Of a DNA stretch of 64,000 bases, positions 60,679 to 64,000 are shown piece after piece. Position 1 is the stretch's first letter. Each line of letters starts with the position of its first letter. The position numbers and the translations under genes are program-made. The notes under the pieces were generated by a model. The model was not told the origin of the DNA, did no database searches, and saw nothing but the letters and a program-made list of their open reading frames with translations. This DNA comes from an uncultured Clostridia bacterium (lineage in GTDB: Bacteria > Bacillota > Clostridia > Christensenellales > UBA1242): positions 186,001 through 250,000 of the forward strand of contig CAKVOP010000002.1 in NCBI GenBank assembly GCA_934793215.1. Reading direction: 5' to 3'.

Positions 60679-61578
60679 TTAATCTGCGTAAGCCACTCCA
60701 CCTTCATAAACATTATATCTGTCAATACTTACTGGTTTAGCACCAACTGTTGCGTCATCTTCATAAATCAGCGAAATATCAATAACATATTCTTTTACAT
60801 CATCGGCTAAAACATTTTTGCTGAATTTATAGCATGTATAACCATTTGCATTAACAAAAACAACAATTTCCTTTAAATCTTCACTTGTCTTAAGGGTTAA
60901 TATTTTGCTTTCTTTATTAAAGTTTACAGAAGAAAAACCTTGCATTTGTCTTACAAAGGTCTTTTCAATGACATTTGAAGCCTTACTTGACCTTATGTAA
61001 TCCTTGTTAGATTTCGCAACGACATAAAAACTTCTTTCTCCAACAGGAATTTGACTCAAAGAAAACTTACATTCTGTAACATCTGTTGATTTAAGAGTTC
61101 CTTGGTTATAGCAAATGGTGTAAAAATCTGCATTATCAACAGCTGTCCAAGTAAGCGAATTGTCATTTTCATTCAAGGTGATAACTGGTGCTTTTAAACC
61201 AATCTCCGCCCGCCAAGTAATCTCTTTTGAATATTGGCTGTTGTTACCCTTTGCCATGGCAAGGTAGCAGAATTTAACTTTATAAGTTTGTCCAAGTTCA
61301 ACGCCATTTTCTAAACATTGAGCAAGCGTGATAATGTTGTTTTCACTCTCAACAACCTTTTCTTCTTTTTCTATGCTGAAAACAAATCGGTATCCTTTAT
61401 AACTTGAATTCGCTTTTGCAAGTATTTGCACTTGGTCATCATTTTCGGTTATTTCAACTACGTCAGGAACGTATGGGTTATAATTTAACAAAAACGCTGT
61501 AGCAAGTCCACCTATTGCCACTATCACTAGCACACATGAAATTATTATTTTAAGGATTTTATTTTTCATATTTGTCAT
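60679..61578 (-). CDS. Exported fibronectin-III-like protein
   Basis: 299 residues (from ATG at 61578; an ATG three codons later is possible). Signal anchor (IIISCVLVIVAIGGLATAFLL), then beta-sandwich domains; the second contains LTWTAVDNADFYTICYNQG and VGERSFYVVAKSNKDYIRSSKAS, typical of fibronectin type III. No ribosome site is visible before either ATG. It lies between gerA and the 61699 gene. Confidence 0.65.
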   Translation of the reverse strand: MTNMKNKILKIIISCVLVIVAIGGLATAFLLNYNPYVPDVVEITENDDQVQILAKANSSYKGYRFVFSIEKEEKVVESENNIITLAQCLENGVELGQTYKVKFCYLAMAKGNNSQYSKEITWRAEIGLKAPVITLNENDNSLTWTAVDNADFYTICYNQGTLKSTDVTECKFSLSQIPVGERSFYVVAKSNKDYIRSSKASNVIEKTFVRQMQGFSSVNFNKESKILTLKTSEDLKEIVVFVNANGYTCYKFSKNVLADDVKEYVIDISLIYEDDATVGAKPVSIDRYNVYEGGVAYAD

Positions 61579-61647
61579 ATACTAAATTTAGTATAACCGA
61601 AACGCGTCAAAATTCAAAACAATTTATCAATTTTAAGAAAAACAATA

Positions 61648-61676
61648 TTGACAAATTTCGTCAGTTGTGCTAAAAT
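61648..61676 (+). promoter_or_regulatory. Promoter of the 61699 gene
   Basis: TTGACA (61648-61653), 17-base spacer, TAAAAT (61671-61676), then GGAGG seven bases before the ATG at 61699. Confidence 0.85.
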
Positions 61677-61698
61677 AAAGACAAGTTTGGAGGAAATT

Positions 61699-63072
61699 AT
61701 GTTACAATTCATGTCAGGCTCACAAGTTGCCTCATTATTCATTGGAATTATATTTTCAATTCTCGCTGTTGGAGATTTAATACTTGTTGCCAAATACGCA
61801 AAACAAATCGGCTCTTTTGGTAAATCTCTTGCTCTTGCACTCATTTGCCCACTCATTGCTTACACATCATGGTTGTTTTTGATTTTAAGTTATATCAAAG
61901 ACTTTAAAAATAACGAATTTATGAACATTATCGTTTCTATTCTTGTTGCAATCTTCACTTTGATGATGGTTATAATCGTCGCAAAAACACTTTACGCAAA
62001 ACATTATGCAGATGAAGATCAGAAAGATGAAACAGAAGTTGTTCTTGCCGAAGAAAATAATAACGAAACTGCTGAAAATATAGTTGACGTGCCAGCTGAA
62101 GAAAAAGTAGAAGAAAACGAAGAAACTCAAAACGGAGAAGAAGTAACAGCACAAGACGAAGAAAAAACTAGCGAAGAAGAAAAAGCAGTTGAAGAAGCCC
62201 CTGCGACTGAAAATGTTAAAGAAACAGAAGAAGAAACAGAAAACGTAGAATCTACTGAAAGCAACAATACTGATGAAAACAAAGATAGCGTTGACGCACA
62301 ACTTGTTGATGCTCTTATCCTTACTCAAATCTTAAAAGAAAAAGAAGAGGCAGAATCAGTTTCTCAAGAAGAAAACACCGACAATGAAACTATTGCAAGT
62401 GAAGAAGAATCAGCAGCAGCAGCAGTTTCTGCACAAGAAACTGTAAATGACGATACAGAAATTCAAGAAGAAACTACACCTGAAATTGAAGAAGTTTCTG
62501 CTGAAGAATCAGTTGTTGAAAATGCAGATGACGAAGTTGAGCACACAGCGGTTAAAGAAACAAACGTTGTAGAAGAACCTGTAGAAAATGAACCTGAACA
62601 ACAAATTGAAAATGAAGTTGTCACCGATGAAAAATCAGTAGAAGAATCCCCTGCCGAAGAAGTTGCCGAAGCAGAAAAAGAAGAAGTTGAAGAAGAAACT
62701 AATTCTAAAACAGAAGATGTTCCAGCAGAAGAAGAAAAAGCTGAAACCACTGATGAAAACGCCGACGAAGTTACTGAAGAAGCAGTAGAAGAAAAAGTAG
62801 AACAAAACACCGAAGAAAACAAGGAAGATGGACTTGGCGACCTAGAAATTGAAAATAGTGATGATGAAAAAGTCACAATTTCAACTGACGAAACTGAAGA
62901 TGAAATTGACGAAACTGACGAAAACGATTTCTTGAAAGAAATAAGAGAAATTCTTAACGATAAAAAAGAAGAAGAGCCAAAGCGTCCACTTACACAAGAC
63001 GAAATTGACGACCTCGAATTTGAAAAATATCTTGACTCACTTAAAAAGAAAAGAGACGAAGATAACAAGTAA
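61699..63072 (+). CDS. Membrane protein with a long acidic tail
   Basis: 457 residues from the ATG at 61699 (GGAGG upstream). Three hydrophobic segments within the first 100 residues, then about 350 residues very rich in Glu, with Val, Ala and Thr, lacking a fold motif and looking disordered. A basic Lys/Arg-rich end (KKKRDEDNK) closes it, after RPLTQDEIDDLEFEKYLDSL. The tail may be a flexible scaffold or charge domain. Single-gene unit with promoter and terminator. Confidence 0.65.
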   Translation: MLQFMSGSQVASLFIGIIFSILAVGDLILVAKYAKQIGSFGKSLALALICPLIAYTSWLFLILSYIKDFKNNEFMNIIVSILVAIFTLMMVIIVAKTLYAKHYADEDQKDETEVVLAEENNNETAENIVDVPAEEKVEENEETQNGEEVTAQDEEKTSEEEKAVEEAPATENVKETEEETENVESTESNNTDENKDSVDAQLVDALILTQILKEKEEAESVSQEENTDNETIASEEESAAAAVSAQETVNDDTEIQEETTPEIEEVSAEESVVENADDEVEHTAVKETNVVEEPVENEPEQQIENEVVTDEKSVEESPAEEVAEAEKEEVEEETNSKTEDVPAEEEKAETTDENADEVTEEAVEEKVEQNTEENKEDGLGDLEIENSDDEKVTISTDETEDEIDETDENDFLKEIREILNDKKEEEPKRPLTQDEIDDLEFEKYLDSLKKKRDEDNK

Positions 63073-63115
63073 AAATCACAAAAAATAATTTAACTTTCGC
63101 AGAGCATAGCACAAT

Positions 63116-63146
63116 AAAAAAATCCACGATAATCGTGGATTTTTTT
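63116..63146. terminator. Bidirectional terminator after the acidic-tail gene
   Basis: Perfect 14-base arms AAAAAAATCCACGA and TCGTGGATTTTTTT with a 3-base loop; serves the plus-strand gene and leuS on the minus strand. Confidence 0.9.
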
Positions 63147-63225
63147 GTGCAATAATTTATAATTAAACTTAAAGGTAAGCACTTTTAACATTAAATATCT
63201 TAAAACTTTGACACACTTAATTCAT

Positions 63226-64000
63226 TTACTTTACAATTATGTTAGCAATTCTCCCAGGAACATAAATTTCTTTTACAATAGCTTTCCCGTTTATAAGATT
63301 TTTTATTGTTTCATTTCGTTTTATTTGTGCGAGTGCCTCATCGTTGTTGGCAACAGCAGAAACAAGCATTCTAGCAACTATTTTGCTATTAACCTGCACG
63401 GCAATCTCAACTTCGTTTTCTTTCGTTTTTTCATCATCAAAAATTGGCCATTTCTCGTATGCAATACTATTTTCATGCCCAAGATTTTCCCAAATTTCTT
63501 CCGTAATAAATGGAGCAATAGGGTTAACCAATTTCAAAAATTCTTCGGCATATACCCTTGGAAACACCTCTTCCTTCATAACAGCATTTACAAAAACCAT
63601 CATTTGGCTTATTGCAGTATTGAAAGCAAGAGCGTCATAGTCTTCGGTCACTTTTTTAACTGTTTGATGAAAAATCTTATCAAGGTTTTCATTTGATTTA
63701 TCTTGAATCTTATTTGATTGCATATAAATACGCCAAATTCTTTCAATAAATCTCTTTACACCTTCAATATTCTTTGTATTCCATGGTTTAGAATCTTGCA
63801 AAGGCCCCATAAACATTTCGTACATTCTTAATGTATCTGCACCATATTCTTTAACAATATCGTCTGGATTTATGACATTTCCTCTACTCTTGCTCATTTT
63901 CTCGCCATTTTCACCCAAAATCATACCTTGATGGCACAACTTTTGGAAAGGTTCTTTTACCGAAACTAGTCCTTTGTCATAAAAGTAATTATTTAAAAAT
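63226..64000 (-). CDS. leuS: Leucyl-tRNA synthetase, C-terminal portion (partial)
   Basis: 258 codons in the window; the gene continues past the right edge. The frame stays open beyond the apparent TTG at 63939, with KEPFQKLCHQGMILGENGEKMSKSRGNV. The KMSKS loop, YGADTLRMYEMFMGPLQDSKPW and the anticodon-binding helices are visible, ending in a short C-terminal domain (YVPGRIANIIVK). It charges tRNA-Leu. Confidence 0.96.
   Translation of the reverse strand, partial: FLNNYFYDKGLVSVKEPFQKLCHQGMILGENGEKMSKSRGNVINPDDIVKEYGADTLRMYEMFMGPLQDSKPWNTKNIEGVKRFIERIWRIYMQSNKIQDKSNENLDKIFHQTVKKVTEDYDALAFNTAISQMMVFVNAVMKEEVFPRVYAEEFLKLVNPIAPFITEEIWENLGHENSIAYEKWPIFDDEKTKENEVEIAVQVNSKIVARMLVSAVANNDEALAQIKRNETIKNLINGKAIVKEIYVPGRIANIIVK

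Noticed and set aside
62463..63068. 201-codon minus-strand ORF rich in Ser
   Set aside because: It is the mirror image of the Glu-rich tail of the plus-strand gene (GAA/GAG codons read as Ser/Phe codons) and has no start signal of its own.

Overview
AT-rich chromosomal window from an endospore-forming, low-GC Bacillota bacterium, most likely an uncultured member of the Clostridia. The evidence is the sporulation and germination gene set (spoIIID, a spoIIQ-like gene, spoVB, a gerA-gerB-gerC operon), a pyruvate:ferredoxin oxidoreductase C-terminus (anaerobic metabolism), and Firmicute-type sigA promoters and AGGAGG ribosome sites. The placement within Clostridia is inference. No prophage, CRISPR array, complete insertion sequence or rRNA gene was seen. 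Most genes are on the minus strand.

Layout. 1-6739: end of nifJ, then minus-strand metabolic genes (a/b-hydrolase-like protein, unknown protein, transketolase, kinase-like relic, ComEC-type metallo-beta-lactamase, patatin). 7100-7174: tRNA-Glu(CUC). 7482-14807: rpoB-rpoC with its own consensus promoter and a terminator-like hairpin in the leader. 15158-29886: accessory-looking block with a 3664-residue lipoprotein (Ig-like and GLUG-like repeats), a solitary VirB4/TraC-type ATPase and a PRC-barrel protein. 30051-37890: DUF1858 protein, hflX, lipoprotein, spoIIID, acpP, spoIIQ, two small exported proteins, a YbhN-type membrane protein and a foldase lipoprotein. 37996-42520: GlmU-like protein, pth and mfd, in the conserved glmU-pth-mfd order although the GlmU-like protein is degenerate. 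42674-50615: surface protein, DUF4363/DUF421 pair, spoVB, LysM protein, TVP38 protein, VanW protein and CCA-adding enzyme. 50747-53341: CtpE/Exp7-like P-type ATPase. 53696-63072: exported protein, ftsH, gerABC, a fibronectin-like exported protein and an acidic-tailed membrane protein. 63226-64000: C-terminal part of leuS.

The most notable regulatory signal is that several genes lacking a Shine-Dalgarno sequence have a consensus promoter whose -10 box lies only 5-8 bases before the ATG (GlmU-like gene, P-type ATPase, YbhN-like gene, probably hflX). This predicts leaderless mRNAs next to many genes with ordinary ribosome sites. Other points are the rpoBC leader hairpin, an apparent ATT start for mfd, several proteins that keep a fold but have lost catalytic residues, and the solitary VirB4 ATPase beside the giant lipoprotein. 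Promoter, terminator and start calls were made by eye; protein families were assigned from remembered motifs without database searches.
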